64,000 nucleotides of DNA from Ottowia thiooxydans DSM 14619 (GCF_000422885.1 NZ_AUGX01000027.1:1-64000); one strand, 5' to 3'. Counted from the stretch's first letter, positions 1 through 12,700 are shown. Numbers and translations: made by a program. The notes: generated by a model from the letters alone, not told the origin.

Positions 1-742
<742 letters not shown>

Positions 743-777
743 GAGAGTGATTTTGCCTCTGCACCGACAATACGGGA

Positions 778-1809
778 ATGCTCGATGTCATTCACCCCTT
801 CGCCACGCTCACGCCTGATTTCGTACTCGACGCCCTCTCCTCTTTGGGGCTGGTTGGCGATGGCCGCCTGATGACGCTTAATTCCTATGAAAACCGCGTT
901 TACCTTGCTCACTTGGAGTCTGGAACCCCGTTCGCTGATGAGCACCGTGCCGTGGTGCTCAAGTTCTATCGGCCGGGCCGCTGGACTATGGCGCAGATCA
1001 GCGAAGAGCATGACTTCACGTTGGAGTTGATTGCCGCGGAGGTGCCCGTGGTAGGGCCTCTCACCATGGATGGGCGTACCTTGCATGAATACGAAGGCTT
1101 TCATTTCAGCGTCAGCCCTAGGCGCGGCGGGCGCTCTCCAGAGCTAGGGGATGGTGAAACGCTGGAATGGATTGGCCGTTTTATGGCGCGACTTCATCAG
1201 GTTGGCTCGCGAGCCCCTTTTGTTCATCGGCCTGCGGTGGATATGGCCAGCTACGGCACCGAGCCACGCGAATGGTTGTTGGCGCAGAACCGGCTTCCGC
1301 TGGAAGTAGAGCGCGCTTGGGCGGATATCAGTCAGCAAGCCCTGGACGCAGTAGCAAGCTTTGATGGACTGGGTGGCGCGGGCGCCGGGCAGATAAGGTC
1401 GCTGCGCCTGCATGCGGATTGCCATGCGGGCAACATTCTTTGGACCCCCATTGACCAGCCGGGCGCTGGCCCCCACTTCGTGGATATGGACGACTGCCGC
1501 AGCGGGCCGGCAGTGCAAGATCTATGGATGCTGCTGAGCGGTGAGCGGTCTGAGCGACAGCAGCAACTCGGCGCCCTGATCGACGGATACGAGCAAATGC
1601 GTGAGTTCGATCGCCGCGAGCTGGCACTGATCGAGCCGCTTCGCACCCTGAGGCTGATTCATTACAGCGCATGGGTGGCCAGGCGCTGGGAAGACCCCGC
1701 GTTCCCGGCTGCTTTCAACGGCTTTGGCACTCCTGACTACTGGCGCGGACAGATCCACACACTGACCGAGCAGCTTGAGGCGATGGAGGAGACACCTTTG
1801 GTGGCCTAA
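778..1809 (+). CDS. srkA: Stress response kinase SrkA (YihE/RdoA family)
   Basis: A 343-residue aminoglycoside-phosphotransferase-fold kinase, close in length and sequence to E. coli YihE. Diagnostic segments are LNSYENRVY near residue 38, VVLKFYRPGRWT (ATP-binding lysine), the catalytic loop LRLHADCHAGNILW near residue 210, and FVDMDDCRSGPAVQDLWML with the metal-binding aspartates. The E. coli enzyme is a Ser/Thr kinase that protects cells during stress, and its substrates are poorly defined. The ATG at 778 matches the usual start of the family. The gene is followed directly by an 86-bp tandem repeat array with terminator-like hairpins. Confidence 0.9.
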   Translation: MLDVIHPFATLTPDFVLDALSSLGLVGDGRLMTLNSYENRVYLAHLESGTPFADEHRAVVLKFYRPGRWTMAQISEEHDFTLELIAAEVPVVGPLTMDGRTLHEYEGFHFSVSPRRGGRSPELGDGETLEWIGRFMARLHQVGSRAPFVHRPAVDMASYGTEPREWLLAQNRLPLEVERAWADISQQALDAVASFDGLGGAGAGQIRSLRLHADCHAGNILWTPIDQPGAGPHFVDMDDCRSGPAVQDLWMLLSGERSERQQQLGALIDGYEQMREFDRRELALIEPLRTLRLIHYSAWVARRWEDPAFPAAFNGFGTPDYWRGQIHTLTEQLEAMEETPLVA

Positions 1810-1821
1810 AGGGGGAAAGAG

Positions 1822-2196
1822 CCCCCACGCTCCCCGCTTCGCGAGGTTCGCTGCCCCCCGAGGGGGTGCATTTTTGTTTTGGGGCGGCCCGGCAACAAAA
1901 ACAAACGCCCCCACGCTCCCCGCTTCGCGAGGTTCGCTGCCCCCCGAGGGGGTGCATTTTTGTTTTGGGGCGGCCCGGCAACAAAAACAAACGCCCCCAC
2001 GCTCCCCGCTTCGCGAGGTTCGCTACCCCCCGAGGGGGCGCATTTTTGTTTTGGGGCGGCCCGGCAACAAAAACAAACGCCCCCACGCTCCCCGCTTCGC
2101 GAGGTTCGCTGCCCCCCGAGGGGGTGCATTTTTGTTTTGGGGCGGCCCGGCAACAAAAACAAACGCCCCCACGCTCCCCGCTTCGCGAGGTTCTCT
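1822..2196. repeat. 86-bp tandem repeat, about 4.3 copies, terminator-like
   Basis: Copies begin at 1822, 1908, 1994, 2080 and 2166 (partial), with an exact 86-base period and only a few substitutions. Each unit contains CCCCCACGCTCCCCGCTTCG, then the hairpin GCCCCCCGAGGGGG followed by TTTTTGTTTT, and a second half GGGGCGGCCCGGCAACAAAAACAAACGC. The array fills the space between the convergent srkA and glnG, so it may end transcription from both sides. A single diverged copy lies at about 12921-13000 after the RND pump gene, showing that the unit is also dispersed. Confidence 0.95.
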
Positions 2197-2223
2197 AGCC
2201 CCGCGCGCAGGCGAGGATCCGTC

Positions 2224-3762
<1,539 letters not shown>

Positions 3763-3792
3763 ACATCGACTCCTCTTATTCATGCATTCGGT

Positions 3793-4881
3793 CTAAGGCA
3801 ACGGAATCAAAATCTTGAAATCCGTGCGGCCCGGAACGCTTTCGAGTTCGATCAAGCCGTGGTGCTGCTGCACGAAAGTCTGTGCGAGCGTCAATCCCAA
3901 TCCACTGCCACCGTCTCGTCCAGTCACCAGAGGAAGGAACACACGGTCCTTGATCGAATCCGGTACGCCCGGTCCGTTATCTATGACATGCAATTCCAGT
4001 GCCAACCGGTAGCGCTGCTTACCCACGGTCACCTGGCGCGCCACCCGAGTGCGCAGCACGATCTGGGCATCTCCACTGGTGACCATGCGCTCGGAGAGCA
4101 CTTGAGCTGCATTGTGGGCAATGTTGAGCAATGCTTGAATCAACTGCTCCTGATCGCCCCGCAAACTGGGAATGGACGTGTCGTAGTCACGCACGACCGA
4201 CAGCCCGTTGGGGAACTCGGCCACGATCAACGAGCGCACCCTCTCGCACACTTCGTGAATATTCACATCCCCCACCACTTGCGGGTGCCTGTGTGGTGCC
4301 AGTAGCCTATCTACCAGCGTCTGCAACCTATCTGCCTCACGGATGATGACCTGGGTGTATTCACTCAGTTCGGGCGCCGCCATCTCCATTTCCAGCAGTT
4401 GAGCCGCACCGCGGATGCCGCCTAATGGGTTCTTTATCTCATGCGCCAGGTTACGAAACAACTCCTTGTTGGCGCGCACCTGATCGGCTTGGCGCTCCTC
4501 CCGCTCCTGCCGAACCTGCAGTTCCTGGGGGAGCAATTGAGCAATCAGCTCGCCCTTGCGCTCAGTTGGCGCAACGATCACATGAACGGGCAGCATATCG
4601 GCGTGTGCCTTGCCGTGGCGCTTGAGCTGTGCGTCGTAGCGCAAAGCGGCGAAGGCGTTCTCCCGGGAACCCGCCAAAGCATGCTGCAGCGCAGAGGGCT
4701 CGGCAAAATAGTCCTGAAAAAACGTGCCCTCTATGCTGCGCCAGGAAAGGCCCACAGCGTCTTCAAGAGCAGCATTGGCAAACATGACCTGCCCATCATC
4801 CGACAGTACCGCCACCAAAATGGCGAGTTGGTCGAACGCCTGGAAGCGGGCGGGATGGGGTCTGTGAGAAGGGGCCGTCAT
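3793..4881 (-). CDS. glnL: Nitrogen regulation sensor histidine kinase NtrB
   Basis: A 362-residue cytoplasmic kinase without membrane segments. It has an N-terminal PAS domain (about residues 15-110), the phospho-accepting H147 in NLAHEIKNPLGG, and the ATPase G boxes DNGPGVPDSI and DGGSGLGLTLAQ near the C-terminus. NtrB phosphorylates or dephosphorylates NtrC according to the state of the PII protein. glnG starts 31 bp downstream on the same strand, so the pair is cotranscribed. The start ATG at 4881 is the only sensible one in frame. Confidence 0.95.
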   Translation of the reverse strand: MTAPSHRPHPARFQAFDQLAILVAVLSDDGQVMFANAALEDAVGLSWRSIEGTFFQDYFAEPSALQHALAGSRENAFAALRYDAQLKRHGKAHADMLPVHVIVAPTERKGELIAQLLPQELQVRQEREERQADQVRANKELFRNLAHEIKNPLGGIRGAAQLLEMEMAAPELSEYTQVIIREADRLQTLVDRLLAPHRHPQVVGDVNIHEVCERVRSLIVAEFPNGLSVVRDYDTSIPSLRGDQEQLIQALLNIAHNAAQVLSERMVTSGDAQIVLRTRVARQVTVGKQRYRLALELHVIDNGPGVPDSIKDRVFLPLVTGRDGGSGLGLTLAQTFVQQHHGLIELESVPGRTDFKILIPLP

Positions 4882-5208
4882 GGTCTTGACTGATCTGGAG
4901 TTAGGGTTCCGTTCGGGAACAAGTTGTGCATTTGGGCCGAGGAGTCGGGATGATCTGCAAGGCGCTCATCGTGCGGTGTAGCCCAGCTACAGGAGCGATT
5001 TGCAACGCAGCAGATCGCCCGAATCCGATGGAGCAAATGTGCAATTTTTTCCGAATGAGCCCACAAAGCCTGTGAGATACCCAGCTAGCGGCCATGCCCG
5101 GCGAACACACCGGCACTCCCCCGCCCTAAAGCTGCAGGAAACGGCGTTCTTCATGCAGCCAGCGCTTTGTCGTGAGGTAATTAGACGCTTAGGCCTATTT
5201 TCCAGGCG
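4882..5208. other. Intergenic leader upstream of glnL
   Basis: A 327-base stretch without a convincing gene between the small secreted protein gene and glnL. On the minus strand it would carry the glnL promoter or leader. A short hairpin (TGTAGC-loop-GCTACA) lies at 4977-4991. I see no clear NtrC site or strong sigma-54 promoter. Short overlapping reading frames here show no family resemblance. Confidence 0.4.
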
Positions 5209-5730
5209 CTATTTGAGCCGGCTGAGTTCGCGCTTCAAACCCTCTAAATCGCTCTGGTTTCTTTCCATGGAAGCCTTCATCTCTGCCACACGATCCAGGT
5301 ATTTCTGGTAGTTACGCGCTTCACCGCCAATTTTTTCGGGTTCACCATTGTTGTACTCCTTGACCAACTCAGCCTGGCGCGCTTCAGTGCGACGAAGCTC
5401 TTGCTCAAGAATGACTTTGGCATCCGCATCTCTGGCCCTCTGCTCAGGCGAGGCTGTGCGAGAGGCGGCAGGCGGAGCACTCACCACGCGCGGGTTTGCC
5501 CCAGAGGCAGGGGGTGGCGCCGCGGGCGCTGGCGCGGGGGCCGCAGGTGCTGTGCCCATCACCACGGTGACGTTGCCACCCTCCACCACCTTGCAATCCT
5601 TGCGGTTGCCAATGCGGTTGGTGTATTCGTTGCCGCAGCGGTAAATGCGGTCTTGTGCCGAGGCGGGCGCCATAGCCAGCCAGCCAGTGGCAGCGACCAC
5701 AACGGATGCCAGCAGCCAAGCAGTTTTCAT
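5209..5730 (-). CDS. Small secreted DUF4124-like coiled-coil protein
   Basis: A 173-residue exported protein. It has a signal peptide ending around ASA (residues 23-25), a short DUF4124-like module with two cysteines (RIYRCGNEYTN and the following CKVV), a proline/alanine-rich linker (about 60-90), and a charged helical C-terminus predicted to form a coiled coil (about 95-170). Proteins of this type often lie between glnA and glnL in betaproteobacteria, but no molecular role is established. It is preceded by the glnA terminator, so it may have its own promoter. Confidence 0.7.
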   Translation of the reverse strand: MKTAWLLASVVVAATGWLAMAPASAQDRIYRCGNEYTNRIGNRKDCKVVEGGNVTVVMGTAPAAPAPAPAAPPPASGANPRVVSAPPAASRTASPEQRARDADAKVILEQELRRTEARQAELVKEYNNGEPEKIGGEARNYQKYLDRVAEMKASMERNQSDLEGLKRELSRLK

Positions 5731-5825
5731 TTCAAAATTTCCATTTCGCTCACAGGGAGGCCAAGGGAGCCTCAGTACAAGTATCCATCAATAGACCCAG
5801 TTGACCAAGCAGCGTTCCGCATACC

Positions 5826-5856
5826 AAAAAAAAAGGTGGCCTAGGCCACCTTTTTT
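5826..5856. terminator. Bidirectional intrinsic terminator after glnA
   Basis: A perfect 16-base palindrome GGTGGCCTAGGCCACC (5835-5850) is flanked by A9 on one side and T6 on the other. It therefore reads as a rho-independent terminator on both strands. It lies 21 bases past the glnA stop codon. Confidence 0.9.
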
Positions 5857-5877
5857 ATCCAAGCCGTGTCGAATCGA

Positions 5878-7293
5878 TCACAGTGAATAATACATGTCGT
5901 ACTCAACCGGGCTCACATTGGTGCGAATACGGGTGACTTCCGTCATCTTCAGCTCGATATAGGCGTCCAGCATGCCGTCGGTGAAAACGCCGCCTTTGGT
6001 CAGGAAGGCGCGGTCTTTATCCAGCTCTTCCAGTGCCTGATCGAGGCTGTGGCACACAGTAGGCACCAGTTTATCTTCCTCTGGAGGAAGATGGTACAGA
6101 TCCTTCGTGGCGGCTTCGCCTGGATGGATTTTGTTCTCGATGCCATCCAGACCCGCCATCAGCAGTGCGGAGAAGCACAGGTATGGGTTGGCCATTGGAT
6201 CAGGGAAACGGGCCTCGATGCGGCGCGCCTTGTCGCTCATCACGTGTGGAATACGGATTGAAGCGGAGCGGTTGCGGCTGGAGTAGGCCAGCTTGACCGG
6301 TGCTTCAAAGTGCGGAACCAAACGCTTGTAGCTGTTGGTGGAAGGGTTGGTAATGGCGTTGAGTGCGCGAGCGTGCTTGATGATGCCGCCAATGTAGTGA
6401 AGCGCAGTGTCAGACAAACCGGCGTAGCCTTTGCCTGCAAACAGGTTCTTGCCGCCCTTCCAGATGGACTGGTGCACGTGCATGCCGCTGCCGTTGTCGC
6501 CGTGATAAGGCTTTGGCATGAAAGTGGCGGTCTTGCCGTATGAATCGGCAACGTTCCACACCACGTATTTCAGCAATTGCGTCCAATCGGCACGTTGCAC
6601 CAGGGTGGAGAATTTGGTGCCCAGCTCCATTTGGCCAGCGCCAGCTACCTCGTGGTGGAACACTTCTACGGGTACACCCAGGGCTTCCAGAACCAGCGAC
6701 ATCTCGGCGCGCATGTCGTGCGTGCTGTCAACCGGAGGTACGGGGAAATAGCCGCCTTTGGTGGTGGGGCGATGGCCGCGGTTGCCGCCTTCCAGTTCGC
6801 TACCGGAGTTCCAAGGAGCTTCGTATTCTTCGATCTTGAAGAAGCTGTGGCCTGGTTCAGTGCTCCAACGCACACCATCAAAAACGAAAAACTCAGGCTC
6901 AGGACCGAAATAGGCCGTGTCACCCACGCCAGATGCCTTCAGGTAGGCCTCTGCGCGCCGGGCAATGGAGCGTGGGTCGCGGTCGTAGGCTTTGCCGTCA
7001 CCTGGTTCCAGAACGTCACACGTCAGGAGCAGCGTGGGTTCTTCGAAGAAAGGATCGATGTTGGCGGTGTTGGGATCGGGCATGAGCAACATGTCTGAAG
7101 CTTCAATACCTTTCCAGCCGGCAATGGAGGAGCCATCGAAAGCATGGCCATCGCTGAACTTTTCTTCGTCGAAATGCGAAACTGGCACTGTGACGTGCTG
7201 TTCCTTGCCACGGGTATCGGTGAAACGGAAGTCAACGAACTTGACTTCGTTTTCCTTCACCATTTTCATGACGTCTGCGACGGTCTTGGCCAT
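5878..7293 (-). CDS. glnA: Glutamine synthetase, type I
   Basis: A 471-residue type I glutamine synthetase, which makes glutamine from glutamate, ammonia and ATP as a dodecamer. Visible signatures are the [12 protein letters not shown] loop, the glutamate/ATP-site segments [20 protein letters not shown] and [12 protein letters not shown], and the adenylylation loop DLYHLPPEE with the regulatory tyrosine typical of the GlnE-controlled I-beta class. Upstream lie two NtrC-type sites, so it should be nitrogen-regulated. A strong terminator follows. The ATG at 7293 gives the normal N-terminus [11 protein letters not shown]. Confidence 0.97.
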   Translation of the reverse strand: MAKTVADVMKMVKENEVKFVDFRFTDTRGKEQHVTVPVSHFDEEKFSDGHAFDGSSIAGWKGIEASDMLLMPDPNTANIDPFFEEPTLLLTCDVLEPGDGKAYDRDPRSIARRAEAYLKASGVGDTAYFGPEPEFFVFDGVRWSTEPGHSFFKIEEYEAPWNSGSELEGGNRGHRPTTKGGYFPVPPVDSTHDMRAEMSLVLEALGVPVEVFHHEVAGAGQMELGTKFSTLVQRADWTQLLKYVVWNVADSYGKTATFMPKPYHGDNGSGMHVHQSIWKGGKNLFAGKGYAGLSDTALHYIGGIIKHARALNAITNPSTNSYKRLVPHFEAPVKLAYSSRNRSASIRIPHVMSDKARRIEARFPDPMANPYLCFSALLMAGLDGIENKIHPGEAATKDLYHLPPEEDKLVPTVCHSLDQALEELDKDRAFLTKGGVFTDGMLDAYIELKMTEVTRIRTNVSPVEYDMYYSL

Positions 7294-7357
7294 CAGGCTC
7301 TCCTATTTGGGCTAGTGGTTGTAAAAAAAGCTAATCAGAGGGAACGCAGGTTCCATG

Positions 7358-7378
7358 CCAGTGCATTCGATGCACTGG
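7358..7378. promoter_or_regulatory. glnA: 21-base perfect inverted repeat in the glnA leader
   Basis: CCAGTGCAT and ATGCACTGG are perfect inverted copies separated by TCG, 65-85 bases upstream of the glnA start. It may be an operator for a dimeric regulator or an RNA hairpin in the glnA leader. Just upstream, on the minus strand, GGCAC-N5-TGCC (about 7384-7397) is an imperfect sigma-54-like element. Its spacing is one base off the consensus, so I treat it only as a candidate promoter. Confidence 0.5.
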
Positions 7379-7492
7379 ATAAAGGCAGCATTGTGCCTTC
7401 GAGAAGGGAGGGACAGAGCCTTCTGCCCCTTCAGATTCGAAATAAACCGCCTGAAACCGGATGACTCAAAATGGGGCATAACCCAAAAATAA

Positions 7493-7509
7493 TGCACCAT
7501 TTTGGTGAA
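7493..7509. promoter_or_regulatory. NtrC-binding site 1 upstream of glnA
   Basis: TGCACCATTTTGGTGAA matches the enterobacterial NtrC palindrome TGCACCAAAATGGTGCA with one changed position in the half-sites. It lies about 200 bases upstream of the glnA start on the glnA side of the upstream gene. With site 2 it has the paired layout expected of a sigma-54 enhancer. Confidence 0.75.
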
Positions 7510-7519
7510 TTCACGCAAA

Positions 7520-7536
7520 CGCACAAATTTGGTGCA
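7520..7536. promoter_or_regulatory. NtrC-binding site 2 upstream of glnA
   Basis: The core GCACAAATTTGGTGCA (7521-7536) fits GCAC-N5-TGGTGCA, the NtrC consensus, exactly. Its centre is about 27 bases from site 1. It sits only 8 bases from the stop codon of the upstream gene, so the whole enhancer is packed into a very short space. Confidence 0.75.
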
Positions 7537-7543
7537 GTTTTCG

Positions 7544-8362
7544 TTATCGCACGATTTCTGGGCCGTAGCGCAAACCAAAGGGTGCGAGCCACTCCCTCAA
7601 GTCGGCATAAGCAGGGTCAACCGCATCCAGTGGACCCTTTACCCCCAAATCAATATGCGGCCCAAATTGAGGATGGTCCACACTGGGCAAACTGAATACC
7701 TTCACCAGCGGGTGGGCCGCTTCCACCCGCTCCATGACGGGCGTGAGGCTGGCTTCCATGGCACCAAAGATGATGACCGATTTTTCCTGCCAGCCGCCCA
7801 GGTGAAACCAGTCAGCGTAGTGGGTATCCAGGGCCCAAGCCATCATCGGCCAGGCCATGACGGGAAAGCCAGGTGTGAAATGGACTGTGCCGCCGCCCGG
7901 CCCATCGCAGCTGAAACCAGGGATCTTGTTATAGGGATTAGGGATGATGCGCGCACCGACTGGGAACACCCCCATGTTGAGCCGGTGGACGTTGTCGTCT
8001 CGCTCTGGCTCGTAGGCGATACCTTTTTCCAGCGCTGTGTCCCGCATGCGCTCCTGAATCAAGGCTTTTGCCTCGGGATGCAAGGCGAGTGGGACACCCA
8101 ACGCCGCGGCAGCGCATTGGCGCGTGTGATCATCGGGCGTAGCCCCAATGCCGCCTGTGCTGAACACGACGTCAGCAGAAGTGAATGCACGCACAAGCGC
8201 TGCGGTGATGCGCTCACGCTCGTCACCCACGTACTCTGCCCACGCCAGATGAAGCCCGCGCTCACCCAGAAGTTCAATCAGCTTGGGCAGGTGTTTATCG
8301 ACACGTTTGCCGGAGAGAATTTCGTCACCGATGACGATAAGGCCAATTTTGCGAGGAGTCAT
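7544..8362 (-). CDS. MoaB/Mog-type molybdopterin-binding (CinA N-terminal-like) protein
   Basis: A 272-residue protein with the molybdopterin-binding fold of MoaB/MogA and the CinA N-terminal half: IGLIVIGDEILSGKRVDKH at the start and the nucleotide/pterin loop FSTGGIGATPDDHTRQ near residue 67-80. It lacks the CinA deamidase domain. Relatives are annotated as competence/damage-inducible or molybdenum cofactor proteins, and the reaction is uncertain. I prefer the start MTPRKIG at 8362; an ATG three codons earlier is also possible. It is transcribed toward glnA but is separated from it by the NtrC sites. Confidence 0.8.
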   Translation of the reverse strand: MTPRKIGLIVIGDEILSGKRVDKHLPKLIELLGERGLHLAWAEYVGDERERITAALVRAFTSADVVFSTGGIGATPDDHTRQCAAAALGVPLALHPEAKALIQERMRDTALEKGIAYEPERDDNVHRLNMGVFPVGARIIPNPYNKIPGFSCDGPGGGTVHFTPGFPVMAWPMMAWALDTHYADWFHLGGWQEKSVIIFGAMEASLTPVMERVEAAHPLVKVFSLPSVDHPQFGPHIDLGVKGPLDAVDPAYADLREWLAPFGLRYGPEIVR

Positions 8363-8523
8363 GGCATGCATTATGGAAGTTTGTGGTGGCCGCGCGCCAG
8401 GGATTCATAATCGCGGCTATCTCCGGAGCATTCGGGCTTGTACACCATGCATATTTCAATCATTGCCCCAGCGGCGATGGCCAAGAGTTGGCACGTAGAC
8501 CATCACATGCAGATTCACTCCCT

Positions 8524-9657
8524 ATGACGCGGCGCGGACGTTGGGTGCTAGCAGCCGTTCTGCTGGCGGTACTGGTGATGCTCGCACTGGGTTGGCGTGG
8601 ATGGGCGGCCCGGCAGGCTACCAAGCAGCAAGCGCAGGCGGCCATCGTCAAAGAACCGGTGATTGATCTGACAGCTGTCGATATAGCAACGGCACGCATG
8701 CGCGAGATCAGCACCGGCGTGCCAGTGTCTGGTGCACTCAAGGCGGTCAAAACCGCCGTGGTCAAGGCACGCGTTCCGGGCGAATTGCAAGGGCTCACCG
8801 TGCGTGAAGGCGACACCGTGACCGCAGGCCAGGTCATAGCCCGGATCGAGCCGGGCGAATACTCCCAAAGAGTGCGCCAGGCAGAGCAACAGGCCGATGC
8901 GGCGCGCGCTCAGGTAGACATTACTCAGCGACAGTACGACAACAATGCCGCTTTGGTGAACCAGGGGTTTATCTCCCGAACCGCGCTGGACACCTCTATG
9001 GCCAACCTCAATGCGGCCAAATCCAGCCATGGAGCGGCCTTGGCCGCCGCAGAAGTGGCTCGCAAGTCCGTCTCCGACACCGTGTTGCGCGCGCCGATAA
9101 GTGGCCAGGTCTCCCAGCGGCTGGCACAGCCCGGCGAACGGGTCGCCCCGGAAGCGCGCATTGTGGAGATCGTTGATGTGAGTCAGCTTGAACTCGAAGC
9201 TGCTTTGAGCCCCGCCGATTCCGTAGCCGTGCGCATGGGCCAGACGGCCAGCCTGGCGATAGAGGGCGTTGCCCATTCCGTGCAGGCCACGGTAGCGCGC
9301 ATCAACCCCTCCACTCAGGCAGGTAGCCGCAGCGTCCTGATCTACCTGAAAGTGCAGCCCACACCGGGATTGCGCCAGGGACTCTTCGCACAGGGGCAGT
9401 TGGCGACTGAGCTCCAAACCGTATTGGCGGTTCCTCTCTCCGCAGTGCGCACGGACAAGCCATTGCCATACGTGCAAATGGTGGAGAACGAGCGGATCGC
9501 GCACCGCACCGTGGAAACCGGCGCACGTGGTGCGGTCGATAAAGAAACAGTGGTGGCGGTCAAGGGCTTGGCTGAGGGGGCCCTGGTGCTGCGAGGCGCG
9601 GCTGGTGCGCTTCGTGAGGGCACCGCAGTTCGTATGGCGGCAAGCGCACGACCATGA
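8524..9657 (+). CDS. RND efflux periplasmic adaptor (membrane fusion protein)
   Basis: A 377-residue HlyD/AcrA-type adaptor. It has one N-terminal membrane anchor (about residues 7-25), a lipoyl half-motif (VKARVPGELQGLTVREGDTVTAGQVIARIE), a helical hairpin (about 110-180), the second lipoyl half (LRAPISGQVSQRLAQPGERV), and beta-barrel/membrane-proximal domains. Such adaptors connect an inner-membrane RND pump to a TolC channel. I place the start at the ATG at 8524, immediately before the basic residues and anchor; the reading frame is open further upstream, but that extension looks non-coding. The pump gene follows after 63 bp. Confidence 0.9.
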   Translation: MTRRGRWVLAAVLLAVLVMLALGWRGWAARQATKQQAQAAIVKEPVIDLTAVDIATARMREISTGVPVSGALKAVKTAVVKARVPGELQGLTVREGDTVTAGQVIARIEPGEYSQRVRQAEQQADAARAQVDITQRQYDNNAALVNQGFISRTALDTSMANLNAAKSSHGAALAAAEVARKSVSDTVLRAPISGQVSQRLAQPGERVAPEARIVEIVDVSQLELEAALSPADSVAVRMGQTASLAIEGVAHSVQATVARINPSTQAGSRSVLIYLKVQPTPGLRQGLFAQGQLATELQTVLAVPLSAVRTDKPLPYVQMVENERIAHRTVETGARGAVDKETVVAVKGLAEGALVLRGAAGALREGTAVRMAASARP

Positions 9658-9720
9658 GTCTGGTGCAAAAAAGGCCTGGCGGCGCCCATTTCCCGCCCAT
9701 GTTCTAGAAACGCTTGATTC

Positions 9721-12700
9721 ATGTGGTTCACCAAAGTCAGCCTTAAGAACCCGGTATTTGCCACCATGGTGATGCTGGCGTTTGTGGTGATGGGCCTGTT
9801 CGCACTCCAGCGTCTACAGGTCGATCAATTTCCAAACATTGATTTCCCGGTGGTGGTGGTCACCACCGAGTATCCGGGCGCCTCTCCCGCCATCATCGAG
9901 AGCGAGGTCACCAAGAAAATCGAGGAGAGCGTCAACTCGATTGCCGGCATTAATGCGCTCACTTCGCGCAGCTACGAGGGGCTGTCGGTGGTGATCATCG
10001 AGTTCCAGCTGCATATTGAAGGGCGCAAGGCTGCGGACGACGTACGAGAAAAAATTGGCCAGGTTCGGCCGCTACTGCGCGACGAAGTGAAAGAGCCGCG
10101 CGTGCTGCGTTTCGATCCCGCGAGCCGGGCCATTTGGTCGCTGGCCGTACTCCCTGATGCCAAGGACGGACAGCGTGCGCCCTCCCCTGTGGAGCTGACC
10201 AACTGGGCCGATCAGGTACTGAAAAAACGCCTGGAGAATGTTCGCGGGGTCGGTGCGGTGAGTATCGTGGGCGGAGCCAAGCGCGAGATCAACATCTACC
10301 TTAACCCACGAGCGATGGAGTCGTTCGGAATTACCGCTGATCAGGTCAGCGCCGCAGTTCGCGGGGAAAACCAGGATCTCCCGCTAGGGGCGCTTCGCTC
10401 GTCTGCCCAGGAAATCACAGTACAGCTCGATGGCCGCATGCAGAGGCCGGAAGACTTCGGCCGCATCATCGTGGCACGCCGTGGTGGCGCCGCAGGTCAA
10501 ACTGGTGGGGGTTCACCGGTTTTCCTGAATCAAGTCGCGTCCGTGCACGACGGCGCACAGGAACTGGAAACACTGGCGCTCTACAACGGCCAGCGCACTC
10601 TGCTCATGTCAGTGCAGAAAGCGCAAGACGAAAACACCATTCGAGTGGTGGACGGGCTCTACCAGACCGTGGCGGCCATGAAGGGGGAAATACCGCCCGG
10701 AGTGCGGCTGGAACCCATTAGCGATGCCTCGCGCCCTATCAGGGTGGCAGTGGAAAACGTACGCCAAACCTTGATAGAAGGCGCGGTGCTGACCGTGCTG
10801 ATCGTGTTCCTGTTCCTCAACTCCTGGCGATCCACCGTGATCACGGGGCTGACCCTGCCGATCTCGATCATTGGCACGTTCTTCTTCATGCAAGCCTTCG
10901 GGTTCACGTTGAACATGATTACGCTGATGGCGCTGAGCCTCTGCGTGGGCCTGCTCATAGATGACGCCATTGTGGTGCGCGAGAACATCGTGCGGCACGT
11001 TCAGATGGGCAAGGACTCCTTTACGGCGTCTATGGAAGGTACGCAGGAAATTGGCTTGGCGGTATTGGCCACTACGCTCTCGATCGTGGCGGTTTTCCTG
11101 CCTATAGGTTTCATGGGCGGGATCATCGGCAAGTTTTTCCACGAGTTTGGACTCACCATCGTGGCCGCTGTGATGATCTCCATGTTCGTCAGCTTCACGC
11201 TCGACCCCATGCTTTCCAGCATTTGGCATGACCCGAGCATCCATGGACACGGAAAAGCGAAAGAACGACCTGCCACCTTCTACGACAAGACCATTGGCCG
11301 CGTGACCGGTTGGTTCGATCGTGCAACAGACCGCCTGATCGAGCTCTATCAGCACATACTGCGCTGGTCGCTGCACCACAAACTGATGACCTTGCTGCTA
11401 GGAGTCGGGATTTTTGTTGGCAGTGTGGTTCTGGTGCCCATGCTGGGCACTGAGTTCGTGCCCAAAGCCGACTTCTCTGAAACCACCGTCGCTTTCTACA
11501 CGCCTCAAGGCTCCTCCCTGGAAGCCACCGAGGCCAAGACCCGGCAAGTAGTGGAAATTGTGCAAAGTTTCCCTGAGGTGCGCTATACGCTCGCCACACT
11601 CAATACGGGTGCAGCTCAAGGAAAGACCAATGCCAGCGTCTACATACGGCTGACGAACCGCGATCAGCGCCAGCGAAGCGCGGAGCAGATCGCTGCCGCT
11701 TTGCGTGAGCGTCTGCGGCAAGTACCGGGCATAACGGTCACGCAAGCAGGGCTGCTGGAGCCGGTGGGTGGGCAAAAGCAGATCGAATTTTCGCTGCAGG
11801 GGCCAGATCAGGCCGAATTGGAGCGGCTGGCTGCACCGGTTTTGGCCAAGCTGCGCGCCATCCCGGGCTTGGTCGATCTGGATTCCAGCGTGAAGCCCAA
11901 CAAGCCCACCGTTGATGTGCAAGTACGGCGCGAAGCTGCGTCCGAACTGGGCGTGAGCCTGGCTCAACTTGCCGGCCCCCTGCGCACACTGGTCGCTGGC
12001 CAGACGGTTGGCAACTGGCGTGCGCCAAACGATCAGACTTACGACGTCAACGTGCGCTTGGCACCGGACGCGCGCACGACCCCCCAGGATCTGGAGCGCA
12101 TGCCGCTTGTCATTGGCACCAACGCGGATGGCACCGCCCGCATCGTGAGGCTGAACCAGGTAGCCAACCTGCGCGAAGCCACCGGCACCAACCAGATCAA
12201 CCGGCGCGACATGATGCGTGAGGTACAGATCACCGCCAACGTTTACGGCAGATCCGCCGGTGAAGTGTCTGGGGATATCCGCACTGTTCTGGATGCCACA
12301 GCCTTCGCACCAGGCTACCGCTATCAGTTCGGTGGTTCCACCAAAAATATGCAGGAGTCGTTCACCTATGCCGTGCAAGCCCTCGCGATGGCGGTCATCT
12401 TCATCTACATGATCCTGGCCAGCCAATTCAAGAGCTTCCTGCAACCCGTCGCCTTGATGACCGCGCTCCCCATGACGCTGATTGGCGTGGTTCTAGCGCT
12501 CATGCTGTTCGGCTCCACCATGTCGATGTTCTCCATCATTGGCATCGTCATGCTGATGGGCCTGGTGACCAAGAACGCGATCTTGCTGGTGGATTTCGCC
12601 ATCCGTGCACGCGCCGGCGAGGTAGGTGAGGCCGGCGAGCGCGGTGATCCGCTGCCTCGCAACGAGGCCTTGCTCATGGCTGCCCGCGTTCGCCTGCGCC

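Noticed and set aside
11398-12444. 348-codon open frame antisense to the RND pump gene
   Set aside because: It lies entirely within a well-recognised pump gene and shows no domain; it is a high-GC shadow frame.
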